Source: Phorcus lineatus
Taxonomy: Eukaryota > Mollusca > Gastropoda > Trochida > Trochidae
Assembly: GCA_921293015.1 (NCBI GenBank)
Contig: OV121097.1
Coordinates: forward strand, 13,083,940-13,147,939
Reading direction: 5' to 3'
DNA: 64,000 nt
Under the pieces are notes generated by a model. That model had not been told where the DNA came from, ran no database searches, and worked only from the letters and a program-made list of their open reading frames with translations. A program made the translations under genes and the position numbers. Positions 35,901 to 50,900 of this stretch are shown here, piece after piece; within the stretch, counting starts at the first letter, position 1; every line of letters starts with the position of its first letter.

Positions 35901-38900
35901 AATAGAGAATGATAAAAAATAAGCGGTATAAATATTATTGAGAAGTGTTCAAAGATAATCTATAAAACACCAGTGGCAACAGATGTAACAAAGGGTTCAA
36001 CCTACCAAGAGTAATAAGGCAGTGGTACCAATAGACTGAGAGCCACAGTCAAGTGTTCAACCTACCCAGAGTAATAAGGCAGTGGTACCAATAGACTGAG
36101 AGCTACAGTCAAGGGTTCAACCTACCCAGAGTAATATGGCAGTGGTACCAATAGACTGAGAGCCACAGTCAAGGGTTCAACCTACCCAGAGTAATATGGC
36201 AGTGGTACCAATAGACTGAGAGCTACAGTCAAGTGTTCAACCTACCCAGAGTAATATGGCAGTGGTACCAATAGACTGAGTGCCACAGCAAAGTGTTCAA
36301 CCTACCCAGAATAATAAGTCAGTGGTACCAATAGACTGAGAGCCACAGTCAAGTGTTCAACCTACCCAGAATAATAAGGCAGTGGTACCAATAAACTGAG
36401 AGCCACAGCAAAGTGTTCAACCTACCCAGAATAATAAGTCAGTGGTACCAATAGACTGAGAGCCACAGCAAAGTGTTCAACCTACCCAGAATAATAAGGC
36501 AGTGGTACCAATAAACTGAGAGCCACAGCAAAGTGTTCAACCTACCAAGAGCAATAAGGCAGTGGTACCAATAGACTGAGAGCCACAGCAAAGTGTTCAA
36601 CCTACCCAGAATAATAAGGCAGTGGTACCAATAAACTGAGAGCCACAGCAAAGTGTTCAACCTACCAAGAGCAATAAGGCAGTGGTACCAATAGACTGAG
36701 AGCCACAGCAAAGTGTTCAACCTACCCAGTCCTGCTGGTGTTGCCTCCTGCTCCTTCCCCGGCTCCTGCTCCAGCTCCACTGTTGCCCATATCCTGGTTG
36801 AGAGTGATGAAGATCTGCTTCTCCTTCATCAACAGCTCACTCAGGTGTCGGATCTCATGCAGCTGCTCCTCCAGCAGGCGATACAGCTTCAATAAATCAA
36901 TCAATCAATCAAAACACTGTGCAGCTGTAATCAATCGATCAATTTATCAAAAACAAAATGCAGCTGTATTCAATCCATCAAAATACTGTGAAGCTGTAAT
37001 AAATTAATCAATCAAAACACTGTGCAGCTGCAACCAACTATTTCTTTTTTTAAAATCACTGTGCAGCTGTAAGCAGACAAATAACTTATCAAAAACACAG
37101 AGGAGCTATAATCAATCAATTTGTCTGTTAAAACCACTAAGCAGCTCTAATGAATCAATCAAAGCACTGTCCACCTACAAATAATAAGTGACAGAGTACT
37201 TTTCATAAAGAGTTTTGATGCATCCCCATCCCCATACATACTTATTTAGTTCTAATCATCTCGCACAAGATGCCTATTCACCTTTAATCAGAAATACTTG
37301 AAATCTAACTTTTACTTGAGATTATTACTTTGACAAGGTTGTAATTCCCTCTGTACCCACCTTCATGTCGTCTGTGCTTCCATTCTTCTCCTTGAGTTTG
37401 TTGATGAGGTCTCGGTTAGCTCGCTCGCTGTCCAGGACAGATTGGTTCTTCTCATTCATCAACTCCTGTAACAAACATACATTCATGTAGATGTCTTAAA
37501 AATCTATGATAAAGAAGCATGAGCAATTGAATGAAGGGATCTTTTGTTTTTGGAGATTCTTTATCATCCACTCTACTACAATTTAAATAAAAAAATGGAA
37601 ATATTCAGAAAGAGGCCTGCTTCGATTGTGATGGCCTAGCTACTAGTAAAGTCACAAATAATGATTAATAAACTAAATAATAAAATATTATAAACAACAA
37701 AAATAAGGAAGTCAAACTGTTGCTAGGCAAAAGTGATTTGTGTACATGTGCACATACCACATGTCACTACATAAGATTAATGATATGGGTAATAACTGGG
37801 CATAGCGCCATATAGATAATAGTATAATAGTAACTATTATTTAAGAGAGAAGTTTTGGTATCATCATGAGAGCAATCTGGGAAGATACATGTAGATAGAT
37901 ATTTCTTTTAAACTGTATGTCTTGAATACCATTATGCAATGAACTTTTCAAAAGCAAATAATAACTGAAAGACAACTTATTGTAAATATTTCATTCACTT
38001 TACCTCCAAAAGTTTATCCTTCTCTCGAAGCTGGTCCCGCAGTAATTTGAGTCTACTTCCATCAGACGTGTTGTACTCAAGGGCATCCTGTAAAAAAATT
38101 TAGTTTAAACAAAATTTTATTTAAGTAAGAAAAACAAATCAACAAATCATTGCCAACAATCCGAGTGGCAGAGTTACAGATATCTATGAAAAAAATGTGG
38201 CCAATTGACCACTGGCTAACATTAGGGTATTTCTGATATTAGACTATTAGTATAGTTCTAAACTTGTCCCTGCTGTAGGCGTTGTGTGACGCCCAGCAGA
38301 CTTTGACATATTGACATGTCAATGTTATTTGTCCCTTTGACATACATTTGATAAAAGTGTGTGACAAAGTTACTTTAATCCTAAATAAGTAAACATGAGG
38401 AGTGGGTGGATGAGATATTGTTTAACACCACTTAGGAAATATTTCAGCCATCGTGTAAAGTTTTAGGAAGACTCTTCAAAATATATATACATTTTTAAAA
38501 GAGAATCAAAACCTTGACACTTTTACATCGAATTGATAAATCATAAGAAAGTTGATGTTTATAAAGGACTATCATACATCATTGAATGATCTTTATTCAA
38601 TTTATAGCTTTAACTAGTTTGTGAAATTTGCTACTGTAACTACTTGCATCTAGAGAATCTAGATCTGCAAATTGACTTATGATAAACAACATCAAATCAT
38701 TGCTGTTTGGCTTTATAGTTCATCACCAGAAGTTTGAGAGAGTATGGCTTTATCTAAAGCAATATTTGTCCATCTACATCAGAAAATTTTGAGCCACTTG
38801 ACTAAGCAAAATCTGTGCTGTAAGAGCAAACAACTAACCTGAAGAGCAGCATCCTTGTCCGCCAGTAGACCCTCGAGATGTTTGACAGCCCGACCACGGT

Positions 38901-41900
38901 CACCGTTAGCCTGTATCTGACCATCAACTGCCGCCTAGGGTCAAGATAATGTAATCACATCAAATAAACATAGCTTCGGTAGAAATAATATAACTCAGCC
39001 CCATATTTAAAACAAAATCTGAATGTTACTGAAAGTTTTGCAAAACAACATTTTTACACCCCCAGGTGCTTTCACCAGAATTCATTTTTACTAAGGATCA
39101 AGGTTTAGTGAACAACTTGGAGAGGGAAGCTAGCTGTCAGTGATTATATGAGTGCTTGCATACATGCTTACAAGAATTGAGTGCCTTGCCAAAATTTAGG
39201 CTTTCATTTTTTTTATATACGGATAAGACATGTATGGTTATGCAGAATAATAGCGATCAAATGATCAACAACTACATCTGCTTATCATCGTATTTTGTTT
39301 TAGGTCCATACACCTTATTGTATTTTCAGTGTACATACATAATGCGGACTTTTCTTACTCATTTCATAAAGAATAATTATTATTTTTTCATCAAAATTGT
39401 TTTTAAGTTTGGCAGTCTTGCTACCTCATGTTCACAAGTACTGCAGGTAGGTAGACACATCAACTGACCTCAAGTTCCCCCTGAGCACTCCTCAGTTTGC
39501 CAGTCAACTGACGGATGTGGTCATCCTTTCCTCTTCTCTCCTCGTCCATTGCCTGTAGCAGGAGAAGAAAGTAGAGAAGCAAATTCATAGGTTTTATTAC
39601 TATCTTCCCATAAGTGTCATGTGTATTTCACATGGATATTTTAAAAGGTAAATGCTTAATATGATACTTTTATATGGTTCTGATAATTCAAATTTGGTTT
39701 GCCATCTTGGCAGAATTATCCTTATTACCATAATCAATAAATTGATTCTCCTCTAATGACAAACAGATTATCATACACCTTTTACATGTGAGGGTTAAAT
39801 ATGTTGTACCAAAATAAGAGAAAGGGTAGAGAAATCTGCATTTGTTCTCTAAAGAGAATTGTATTATCGTTTTGGAATAGTTTAATTCAATTCATCTTAT
39901 TCCATTTGATTCAAGCAAAACTGGCAGAAATAGACCACGTCTCATGCATTTGCTTGCTACATAAATATCACAAATAATTGTTTCATGATGTGCCAGTGCT
40001 AAATCCAAAAGCTGCCAGCCAAAAGTGATATGTGCACATATGAATTATATGACATTTGCTATATTTAACCAAGCAATAATTCTAGAACCACAACCCACCT
40101 CGATGGCATCCTCAGCGGTCTGAAGCTGTTTCTTAAGATCCTCCACCAACTTGTCCTGACCCGCTAGTCGTTGCCGAAGAGTCCGCAGCTCTGCGTTCTT
40201 GTCCCCGATGGTCTTGTGCAGGGCTGTGAGGTCTGTCTGCTTTCCGTCCTTGGCTAGCAGATCTACATACTCCTGCACCTGTCGATCCTTGTCCTTGAGG
40301 CGGTCCTCAACCGTCCTCAGGAGGTCTCCCTTCTGTTTGAGCTCACTCTCAGCGTCTCTCAGCAGCCTCTGTAACAGTGTCCGTGAAACGAAAGGTTTAG
40401 AACATTCTCATGTATAGTCAAAAATTGTCTGAGTAAGTGTCCTCTTATATAAAAAAAATCTCGTAAAATCGCAAAAAGTTAAGGCAGTGTACATTTAAAC
40501 GGTGTCATAGCATTGTGAGTGAACACTTGATGACGTCAAAGAATCATGATGTCACGTAATTGATGATGATGGCCGGGGCATTGTCACTTATCTATTGTAA
40601 CAGCACTACAAAAATCTCCTGCGGAACACAGTATAGATGACAGATATCGGGCAGCTAGTGACCTATTTGGGTTATTTTTACCTTGTAGTGTTGAGCCTGA
40701 CTGTCGAGTCTGTCCTTGACCTCCTCCCTCTCCTTCATAAGCTGGGCATGTAGGTTCTGTAATTAAATAAAACTCATCTGACATACATAAGGTGTGGGGA
40801 AAGTAATCCCTTTATCCCCTAACGAGATATGCATAAGGAATGTTACACTGAATTCACAATTCTGTTTCAGTACTTTCCAACCTTGCATTAAATAATTCAG
40901 AATTTCCCAACCTTAACAAATATGGTGACTTAAAATACCATTATTTCATCTAGCCTAGCAACAGCCTTAAATGCTGAAACAACTGTCATAGTGAACTCAA
41001 ATTATTTCTCATATGTGCATTTACTATAACAATGCAGAAAAGTGACTTTTCACAGCAGTAAATTTCGAACTTGATTAGGAAATATCGGTGCCATAATGCA
41101 AAACACAACATCTGATAACAGGCACTAGAAAAAAATATCTATGTAACATTTCAAGAAGGTTAGGCAATATCTGTAATTTTTTATTCTTTCCTATGCCAAA
41201 ATACGTTAAAATTGGTTCCCCAGGTCATTTACAATTCATAGACAGATCCCAGTTTTCCTTTCTAGGCAAAGATGAAAATAATATAAGCATATCTTGTCTT
41301 AAGTCACCTTCTTTATAAGTCAAAGACAGCAAACTTACTATTTCATGTCCGGCACCTGTGCGGCTCAAATCTTCCGTTGAAAGACTGAGAAATGACATAG
41401 GACTTCTACAAAACAAATGTTTGAGTGAACGACATACCTCGACAGCTGTGTCACTCTTCTTGAGAGCGTCTTCTGCCTTGTTGAGAAGATCCTTGAAGTT
41501 ACACAGTTCACCATCCTTCTTACCAAGAGCTCGCATCAGGTCCTGTAGGGAAGGAAAAGAAATATAAAGAGATGGCAACTGCTTTTATATAAAGCCCCCT
41601 CATGTATTTTGCATTATTTAGAAATAAATACAATTGTTACCCTTAGAATTGCTGGAGTTCACTGGATTTCTTTACCGAATTATATACACAAAATAAGTTT
41701 GTTAATTCAGTTTAGTATCTGGTATTAAGTATATTTAGTGAATTAATATTACTTTTTAAGGTAAGGAAAATGTGATTAGCTTAATATCATCTCGGAAATA
41801 AGTATGATATACATGTACACAGAATAGTGTATTTCTTATTTTGAAATTCAACAAAACTTTATAGCTCCGATTAGCTTATAATTGTGATATTTGCGATTTG

Positions 41901-44900
41901 CGATCTTTAAATCTAAGAAATTTTTACAATTTCTAAATGACATTCATTATGCAATGAAACTATATTGCATTAAACTCACAACCAAATTCTTAAGCATTAT
42001 GATGATATATTTCTGAACATGAAAAATCATTTTGAAAAATATTTTACACCAACCATCAAAAACAATCTTAATTCTCACGCATGATATCAGGGATGGCAAC
42101 ATAGCTTTTGAACAGCTAAAATTGCATGGAATGAAGGTTCCATGAATTTTGTAAATAAAAGGAACTACAGTTAAGACCAACCCAAAACAGCTTAAACCAG
42201 CTGATTGAAAATTGCCATCCTTGTGATATCCATGTGCATGCACCTTATGTATGGATATAGCGCTTAATAAGTACCCATTATTATAGCCATCATTACATAA
42301 AAAACACACAAATGCAAACACAAGGCATCCCTAGACAGAGTCCAATGAATATACCTCCAGCTTTAGTTCATTTTCCTGCAGATTCTGTTCCAGCAGGGCA
42401 AGCTTACTGTCCCTGGCGTCCAGCTCATAGTGATGCGTCTCCGCGTCCTGATCAACCGTTAACCACACAACACAATCAACACAACACAACTGTTAGTCAA
42501 CACAACAACCAATCAATAGCACCGGTGGTATCAAGTCAAGGAAATCTTCCATTCAATCTTTTTTTGGGGGTTGGGAGTTTGAAAATTCGTAGACAGATCC
42601 CAGTTTTCCTTTCTAGGCACAGATGAAAATAATATATGCATATCTTGTCTTAAGTCACCTTCTTTATAAGTCCAAGACAGCTAACTATCTATTTCACGTC
42701 CGGGGCCCAAGGTAGCACCCTTGGTATCAAGTCAAGGAACTCTACAATTCAATTCAATCATGTTTTGGGGGGTTGGGAGTTGGTGAATTCTTGTTCAAAC
42801 AGAAAACTGTCAAGTCAAAAATGTACCACACACACGTAAATAGGTCCTTAAACAGAGTTTTTACAACCATGCATCTTAAATAGATCTTGACTTTTTTGAT
42901 ACCAACAATGCAATAATACAACAATCATAATATTTAAAAAAGAAATACAAATAAAATACTTTATAAGTTTACAAAATAACTTTTACAATCATGCTAAAAT
43001 ACAATCAAATCTCAGGATGCAACAAATCAATTACATTTGAACTTTGAAAAGAAAAAAAATCACAATCTTAACAAAAACTTCATGCTCTGAAAATTTTAAT
43101 ACACAAAAGTGTTTGATGTAATCCTAATTCAACTAATTAACTTCATGCTCTGAATAATATTTCTGCACTCAAAATCCACTGCACTCAAACATTCGATTAT
43201 CTCCCCTTGCCTACCTTGTGCTTGGCCATCCTTGCTGCGTGTAGATCATCTCTCATTTGGGCCAGTTCCTCTCGGGATTTGGAAATAATGTCCTCCAGAG
43301 TTTTTGTCTGAGAACGTAATTGAATTTTTTGTTTATAAAAGTTTATCATTTTTTGTACTGTTCACTATTCTTATAATTTCAATAAAATTTGCACGACTTC
43401 ACAATATAAATCATGACACTGGGGCTGCTGTAATTAAAAGTCAACGTATTCTTGCCATTTTTGTTGGTTACAGAATGGATGAATTAATTGGTTTGACTTC
43501 AGGAATAGTCCCTGATCATGGACCTAGATTAGACCTCTTTGCATTAAATTAGCCACAGGCATAGGTATTTTACTCACAACTAAACTTCAAACCTTGATCA
43601 GCATGAGAACAAAACTTACTTTTGGTTATATCAAATACAATCTGAAGAATAATGTAAGCTCAAAACAATCTGGAGACTTAGGGCTTCTAAAAACACTCTA
43701 CAGACACAACTTCTCCACACTGAAAAATTGAACTCAGGGCCTATTTGAACAACTCCCTCTGCTCACGTGCCCCTAGTCCTTGGATATAGTGGCTGCATCC
43801 CCAAAGCTAAGGTAGCTCTCTGAACATGAGCTTAGACCTCAGTGCATGTGAAATGGACCTGCCGGACTCAACAAATCTCACCTCATTGTTCTTCTCATGC
43901 AGAGCAGCTACGAGTCCCTGGATGGTCTTGTCCCTCTTGAGCCTGTTCTCATCGTGTCTCACCATCTCACCCTTCATCTTCTCCATCTCACCCTGCTGTT
44001 CCTGTCATATGATGATAGAGAGGATAGCGAGGATCATTGTACAGCACAGTTCTATATACTTGACATGCGCATATTATCATTATTCACCTTGCCAAATACA
44101 CTCTGAATATATGGCTTTCACAATGTAACCTCAATATTATCATAACTCCTAGTTAAAAAGTAATGTTGGGATTCATTTTGTGCTCTAGGCACCTAGCAGT
44201 CACGGTTCAGGGCCATTTCGATTGATGTGCTATCCTTATATTGCTAGGCTTCGAGCAAGCAAACAACAACTCCGTCCAAGATCATCTTTTTGACGGACGG
44301 GATTGGGAATTGCAGACACTCTACCAACTAAGCTACATCGCCAGTTATCCTGTTACCATAACCAGTTATACTGCTAATATCATACAAATTTTCTTTTCTT
44401 TAATGTGTTAAGAGTTTTCTTAATCTTTGTACATAAAGTTTTGTCAACAGGATCATAGAATAGATTTTCTTACCTTATATTTCTTGTCTATATTCCTTAG
44501 AGCATCTTCAAGTTTCTGTGAAGATATAACAGACAAAAAATTACTTTTCTGCAAATTATGATTATGAGGAAAAAGTTGCAGTTTATTCAAAGATGGAAGT
44601 TGTTATTCCTTACACACTACCCTTCTTGAGGACCAGCACTGATAATTTTTCATTCTCAAATCTAGTTTTCATTTGGCCCTATAAGCTCATATACCTTAAC
44701 TCACCTTTCAAAACAGGTATCAAATGGTACCAGGGGCAACTTAAAAAGGACCTTGCTAAAGGTAACACAAGTTTAACAACCTATGCCTCAGTGTAGGGAC
44801 TCAACCTTTAGAACTCTCAGATTATCGAGCCATGAAGCAGGGCACCACGCAGATACAACAAGCTGCGCCGATTTTTGCTGAACTACACCAATTGTGATAA

Positions 44901-47900
44901 AAGGTGATATGCAAAGGACCAGGAGACATCACATATTACAGTGAAACATGTGAACATCAACTGAAACATCCAGCCATAATCTGTTGACTGGAGGATAATA
45001 AATAGAAGTTCAAAGTGTGAAACTGACCCCGATGGTATCGTCCTTGTTTCTGGCCTGATCCTGCAGTTGACCAAGCTTGACCTGCAGTTTGTCCATGCTC
45101 AGCCGCTGGTCATCAACCTTGTCCTGCAGGTAATTACAGGTAAATACAAGTAAGTACAAGACCTATAACTAAACAACTGTAAAGCTAAGCTGTTTCTTCT
45201 GTATCTTAGGTTATATACAATGATTATCTTAATTTGGACAACAGCAACTAATGAATCTTTTTTATGGATGTAAACTAAATGAAGGTTTTAATGACACCTC
45301 AAGATGCAAAATAAAATGCGAAAAAAAACTAACCAATGAGGTAATAAGATACCTGAAAGGTTAGATTTGTAAAGAAATGATAGACACTTAATTCTTAAGA
45401 ATTTGCAATGGCATTATCAATATGATTTTCATACGTTACGATCAAGATAATAAAACTTTTAAATTGATTTTCACACAAAAATTGGATGACAAACTATCCA
45501 TATAATCTATTGCATTACAGAACATGCACAAGCAATCTCATATATTTTTTTAACATATCCATGCAAATGATCAGACGGAAGTTTGTGAGTATAAAGAAGT
45601 GATGTTTGATATGATTTATTTTTAGTTACAGCACAAAGGACATGCACGATCAAAGACGGGAACAATTGTGGAAATCTGAAAAATTATCACAGACTTGATT
45701 TTACACAAAAGTTTAACTGATTTTCCTTTTAAAGAATGAATTTAAGTGCTTCCATTTAACTTGAACACAATAGCTTAAGTTTTTAATCTTAATAGTTTGC
45801 AGAATCAGTTATCAGTAATGTCAAAATTTTTGCTGATAGGTGAGAAGAGGAACTCACTTTTTAGACTGAATGAACATTATTTTATAGGAAAAAATCAAGC
45901 ACCAGCGATAGCAATATATCTAAATAAAGTGATATGGGTGGGTTAGGTATGGAAGGTATGAAGTGAAAAGGAATCCGTGTCTAAGAAGCTGTCAGCTAGA
46001 TGAGGGTATTTGTCACATGATATTGGCCACCACAACATAAGAAAAAATACAACACCATGATTTAGTGACATTTTGCCACGTACTGATATGTAGGAAGATC
46101 ATGACCACCAAGTTGATTCACCTGTGTTGATCTGATGTACCATAAATAACAAATCAATAGTTTGGGAAGAGGGCACTAAGTTGCTCTTTCTTTTTGGAGT
46201 CAATTCAGGGTTGGGAGTGCTAGTTAGAGGGATCACTCTTACACTTGTTGCATCATCAAGTTCAAGTGCATGGTTATAATGAGAGGTCACTTAATACGTG
46301 GAATACGGTAAGTACGAGTGCTGGGATGGATGGACCCACCTGGAGGTGGCTATTGGCTAGGAAGGAGTCGCTGCTCACAGCTTTCTCTTCCTTCAACACA
46401 CAAGACAGTTGCTGCATGCAAGAAAACATTCAGTCAGCCACGGACAACATCGCACGAACAACAGGTAAGAATACTTTACATCAGAATCATTAGGAAAAGA
46501 TTAAAGTTTACTTCAAGGTTCTGAACATGCAAGTAGTGAGTTGAGAATTAGAAAATTAATTGAAAATATTATAAGAGTTTCAGATTTAAGATCTGAGTGA
46601 TGAATCATCTTACAAAACTTGAAGTCCTTGATTTCACAGAATCTATTCCATGAAGTACAACAGATTTACAACATTCAACATGCAAAGGGAGAAGTGATTC
46701 AGCATTCAGGTTTCAGGATTGGTAGGTTTTCCTTGTATCAAATGTGAGCTTTCATTCTCCAATAAAACACATGCCAGATTTGTCAAAGGTGAGAAAAATA
46801 TCTAACTTCTCCACTCAAAGCTATAAGAATTTCACAATATCTAAAGCAATCACAACACAAAGCCAGAAAGCTTCATGGGATAACTAATTAACAAATTAAT
46901 TCAATTGAAATAATGAACCGATCAAAAAATTTATATTTTGGGACATTGATCTAAGTGAATACATTCATATTATGATGTCAAGAAGGACATTCTTTCCAAA
47001 ATATTCCTAAAGAGGAACAGATATATGAATTATCTGCAGTCATTCAAGTTGGGACAATGTAATTTTGAAAAAATCGGACACCCTGTAGTGTAAGTAAGAC
47101 ATTTCAAAGGGTCTTTTTAAAACTTAAGCTTACAGAATCCTGCAAAAAAACAGTTAATTAGTCATAAATCAAGGATATTCCTGCCAGGCGCTGTTCCTTA
47201 CGTTCATGTCCCGGTCCCTGCGGTCCAGTTCTCGCTGCAGCTGCTCTGTCTGTCCCCGCAAGGAGTCCAGTTCCCCCTGCTTCTCTTGCAGCTGGTCTGC
47301 CAGGGTCCGAGCCTTGTCAGCCGCTGTGTCCAGTTCTTCTTCAAGGTCCTCCTTCTCTCTGGAGGACAGAGGACAGGAGTGCCAAATCATTTTGAGTGTA
47401 TAATTCATTGGAATCATCCACAACTCAAATCCATCAATGTCAACTACACAAGTCAACAGTTTTCTTAGGTATATTTGCAACACTGTGTTTCTCCAATGGA
47501 TAAAACCAAGCATAAATGCTATCTTCATGGGAGAATCTAGCTAACAAACAAATCATGATCACAGAGAGTATTCATAATCCAAGACTATGTCATCAATGAT
47601 GATTTTAAAGTGATCCTTACTCATGCATTATTATAATGATCCTTATAAGCAATTTGGCCTTTGTAGATATTTATTCATGATATACTCACTTGTCTCTTGT
47701 TAACAGCAGTTTTTTGTAGTCCTGTGAAGTATAAGAAGAATTATTACTCACATGGGAAGATATTACAGTGTGATGTTAAAATAGTAACAAACGGTCATCA
47801 TCATAATGTTACTGGAAATATGAGTTTAGCACACCGCGTATTGTGTGCAGTGACCTCCTCAGCGAAAAGTGGCTATTCTCATAAGATTTCTCATTCGACT

Positions 47901-50900
47901 TTTGAGATCTGCTTGGACGACAAGCACAGAAAAGTTGGGTAAAAGCTACAGGGCCTAAATTAGCCAGTCATTTTGGCTGGAACAAGTTATGCCATGAGTG
48001 GGAAGATGACCATGGAATAGCAGAGGTTACAAACCTAGTTAAAATCAACATGCTGAAAGAAATAGTGGAGCTTCAACGATGACATTATTTACATGAACTT
48101 GTGCATCATTCTCATGTTTAAACAATAATCCCCAACGCATAACAGTATTTCATTGAAAATAATTTTATTGTTGTCCCCACGTCATATCTTTAAGTTCAGT
48201 ACTGTGTACTGCAAACAACCTCATTCCATCGATAGCTGTCACCTACCCCAAGCTCAGTGGTGAATTTCTTCTCCATTTCCTGAGCCTTCTGCAGTTCGAG
48301 TTCAAACCCCCTCTTCTCCAGTTCGAGCTGCCCAATCTTCTGCTGAGCTTCATTTAGCTGACCCTGGAGACCACTGGACTCCTAAAACAAACACAAAATG
48401 TCTCATACTTACTTTGCATATAATAAAGCTTAGAAACAAGCCAGCCTTGAAGATTATTTTCTCAACCATATTGCAATATCCAATAAGCTACCAGCTCTGA
48501 ACAATCACCATCACTTAAGATATGAAATAGGGCCATGGTTAGTATTTCATCAATCCTCATATCCTCAGATGAAATATTTCTCGTTTCACAAGTTCACCAA
48601 ATTGACGGGGATTCAAAACCTACACAGATGTCACTAACCAACAGTAAAGGGAAAACATAATCATTGTTTTCCACTCTCCCTCAAGTTTGAGGTTTCCAAC
48701 AAAGAAACCATGTAATTTTCATTCATTATGTCATAATATGGTCATAACTTGACATTTCTTCAACGAAATGTTTACTTCAGAGAGAAGATGCAAATAAGCA
48801 ATTTAGAGAGAGACGTTTTCTTTTAGGACATTGACATCTACATTAGAATATTTTACACTTTAAAGTTTTAAGAAGCTGCAAAATTTTCAGTTTTGAGGAT
48901 GACCTTATTGGAACCTGTCCTGCCTCAGGAAAGGAAGGAGCATATCAAAGGAAATATAAGTTATTTATTTCTTACCTTCTTCTTCTCCTGTTCTATCTGA
49001 GAGCGGTACTGATTCAGCTCCATCTCGTGGTTACTCGTCAAACTCTCCATGGCAGTGCTGCAGCATAAGCAGAATTATACACAACGAATTTACTACCTCC
49101 CACATAAACAGTGTAGTAGATGATAAACATTATGTACATGGGTCCAAACTACCAAACCCTACCACAAGTTACTTGTCAAGGCCTGTTTGGTAGGCTGTTG
49201 GTTCGGCCATCACCTCTAAGTTGTGGGTTCAAACCAATTTAATCAGCGTAATGGACTTACACACATTTAACATAGTTTTGTTTTTACAGTGTTATATTTT
49301 ATATCACACTATCTGACTGTACAAGATAGTTGACAAGACCTGATGGGTCAGTTGGTAGACTGATGGTATGGCAAATGCTCGACATTCAGGGTGAGGGTTT
49401 GAATCCCGCATGGGATTAAATCAAAAAAAGTACAGTCATAAGCCCCAATTCATAAAGTGCAATCCCAAACATAGTATGTAATATAAACAGTGTCATATTC
49501 ATCATAAGTGCAAAGAAAAAGTTTGTTGAAATACTACAAGGTAGAGGAATTGACTGAAGCTGTTGATGGTTTTGGAAACTGACCTGGCCTTCTTGAGGAG
49601 CTCGTGTTTGTCCATCAGTTCCTTCTTCAGACTCTCAACCTGCACCTTCAGCTCTATGTTCTGGGGACAAAATAGCATCACTGAATAATTGCACTGACAA
49701 AAATTAAAGTTAGATATACGGTGATGTGATTTCTGGTTAAAGACCCTTTTAAAGATATTAATCATTAATATCATAGCTGCTAGTATTCAGCACCGCATTC
49801 TGTGACCAGAATAGTATCACTGAATATTTGCAGAGACAAAAATTGATATATGGGGGGAAAATAACAAATATTGTTTTGAAGTCTAATCAGGCGTCTTTGA
49901 AGGGAAAATGATAATAGAAAAAGAAAAAGATACAGTTCTAGTCAGTCAATCTCATTAAAATCAGTCAAAACCTTATACTCATACCCGGCTGAGCTGACGA
50001 CTAAACTTATGGGGCTTGTCAAGTGACATGTCTGCTACCTTCATCTTTCACCGTCTTTACTTATCACAGACCTGCTTAGATATCTCAATATATACAAATA
50101 TGATTTCCTAACCTCATTGCTGATTGGCTGTAGTGAAAGGTCACTTGGCATGACCCCTATTGGGCAATACTCAGATTAGATACTAAACAATTAAATATCA
50201 GGTTCTACCTGAATTAAAATATTGAGTGTAGATTGAGAGATAATATAGGCTATTTGTAAAATACTAGGAAAAAACATATGATTCCACTTGACATTAACTG
50301 AATATTAGATGGAAGAAACTGAACATCAACAAATACGACACATACAGAATAGATGAATTTGTCAAGTAGAATGCATACCTCTCGCATTTCCTCCCCGACC
50401 AGAGAGCAAGCATAAAGAAGTCAGTCAAGATTCAAAGTGGATAGATGTACAAAATGAAAGTTTAAAGACTGTTTCTGTACAATTGGTGCAAACTACTACT
50501 ACTAAATTTTCTCTCAGTGAATTCTTAAACAAATATATCCGAAAACTTTATATAATTGTTCAATAAATGACTAAGTACACTTTCAAGCTTGTTACATTTA
50601 AAATTTTATCATAAACACTGAAAGAAGTTATTTTTATCAACATGGCAGCAATGTTAATTGACACCAAAATACAAGTCCCTGCTGCTGATGTGTGTATGAA
50701 TACTTACTGTTTTGAACACATCACCATCGCCAAACTTCTGCTGCATCCGCTCCTCCAAGAAGTAGATCCGCAGTTTGAGGCTGAAGTTCTCTTTCTTCAA
50801 CTCAGCAATTTGCTAAAACAGAAAAGAATGAATTCTCAAATCCATCTTTCACACAACCCAGACAAAATAAAACAAAAGAAAAGACATTTAATTTGAGATA

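Larger units (their letters stand above)
26011..36725 (-). other. 10.7-kb intron, repeat-rich
   Basis: Largest intron within the assembled gene, between the phase 2 donor at 36726 and the phase 2 acceptor at 26010. It contains the 60-bp array, a SINE-like copy (35334-35575), a 5'-truncated retroelement end (31663-31768), a foldback element (26936-27379) and its remnant (29505-29580). It also holds a candidate alternative first exon (26559-26628). Open frames at 28219-28452, 33699-33893 and 34385-35250 look partly protein-like but lack fitting splice phases or recognisable domains. Confidence 0.75.
41221..42790. repeat. Intronic duplications across two adjacent introns
   Basis: About 120 bp at 41221-41345 (GACAGATCCCAGTTTTCCTT and onward to TTTCATGTCCGG) recurs at about 42583-42705 with roughly 10% change. 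GTATCAAGTCAAGGAA with GGGGGTTGGGAGTT also occurs twice (about 42527-42580 and 42722-42782), as a tandem copy around the second block. Non-coding. Confidence 0.7.

Noticed and set aside
36439-36780. 113-residue minus-strand frame of 20-residue repeats (GRLNTLLWLSVYWYHCLIAL type)
   Set aside because: It is the 60-bp minisatellite read through in a frame that stays open because 60 is divisible by 3. It does not match the coding frame of the adjoining exon.
36001-36780. Intron retention extending the coding exon into the array
   Set aside because: The exon's own frame reads TAG immediately after the donor, so retention would truncate the protein rather than add repeats.
41947-42321. 124-codon minus-strand frame in an intron
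   Set aside because: AT-rich, hydrophobic and Cys/His-scattered composition, no fitting splice sites or phase, no recognisable domain.
49335-49420. tRNA gene (+)
   Set aside because: Good box B but no complete cloverleaf. A homologous degraded copy lies 155 bp away, indicating repeat origin.
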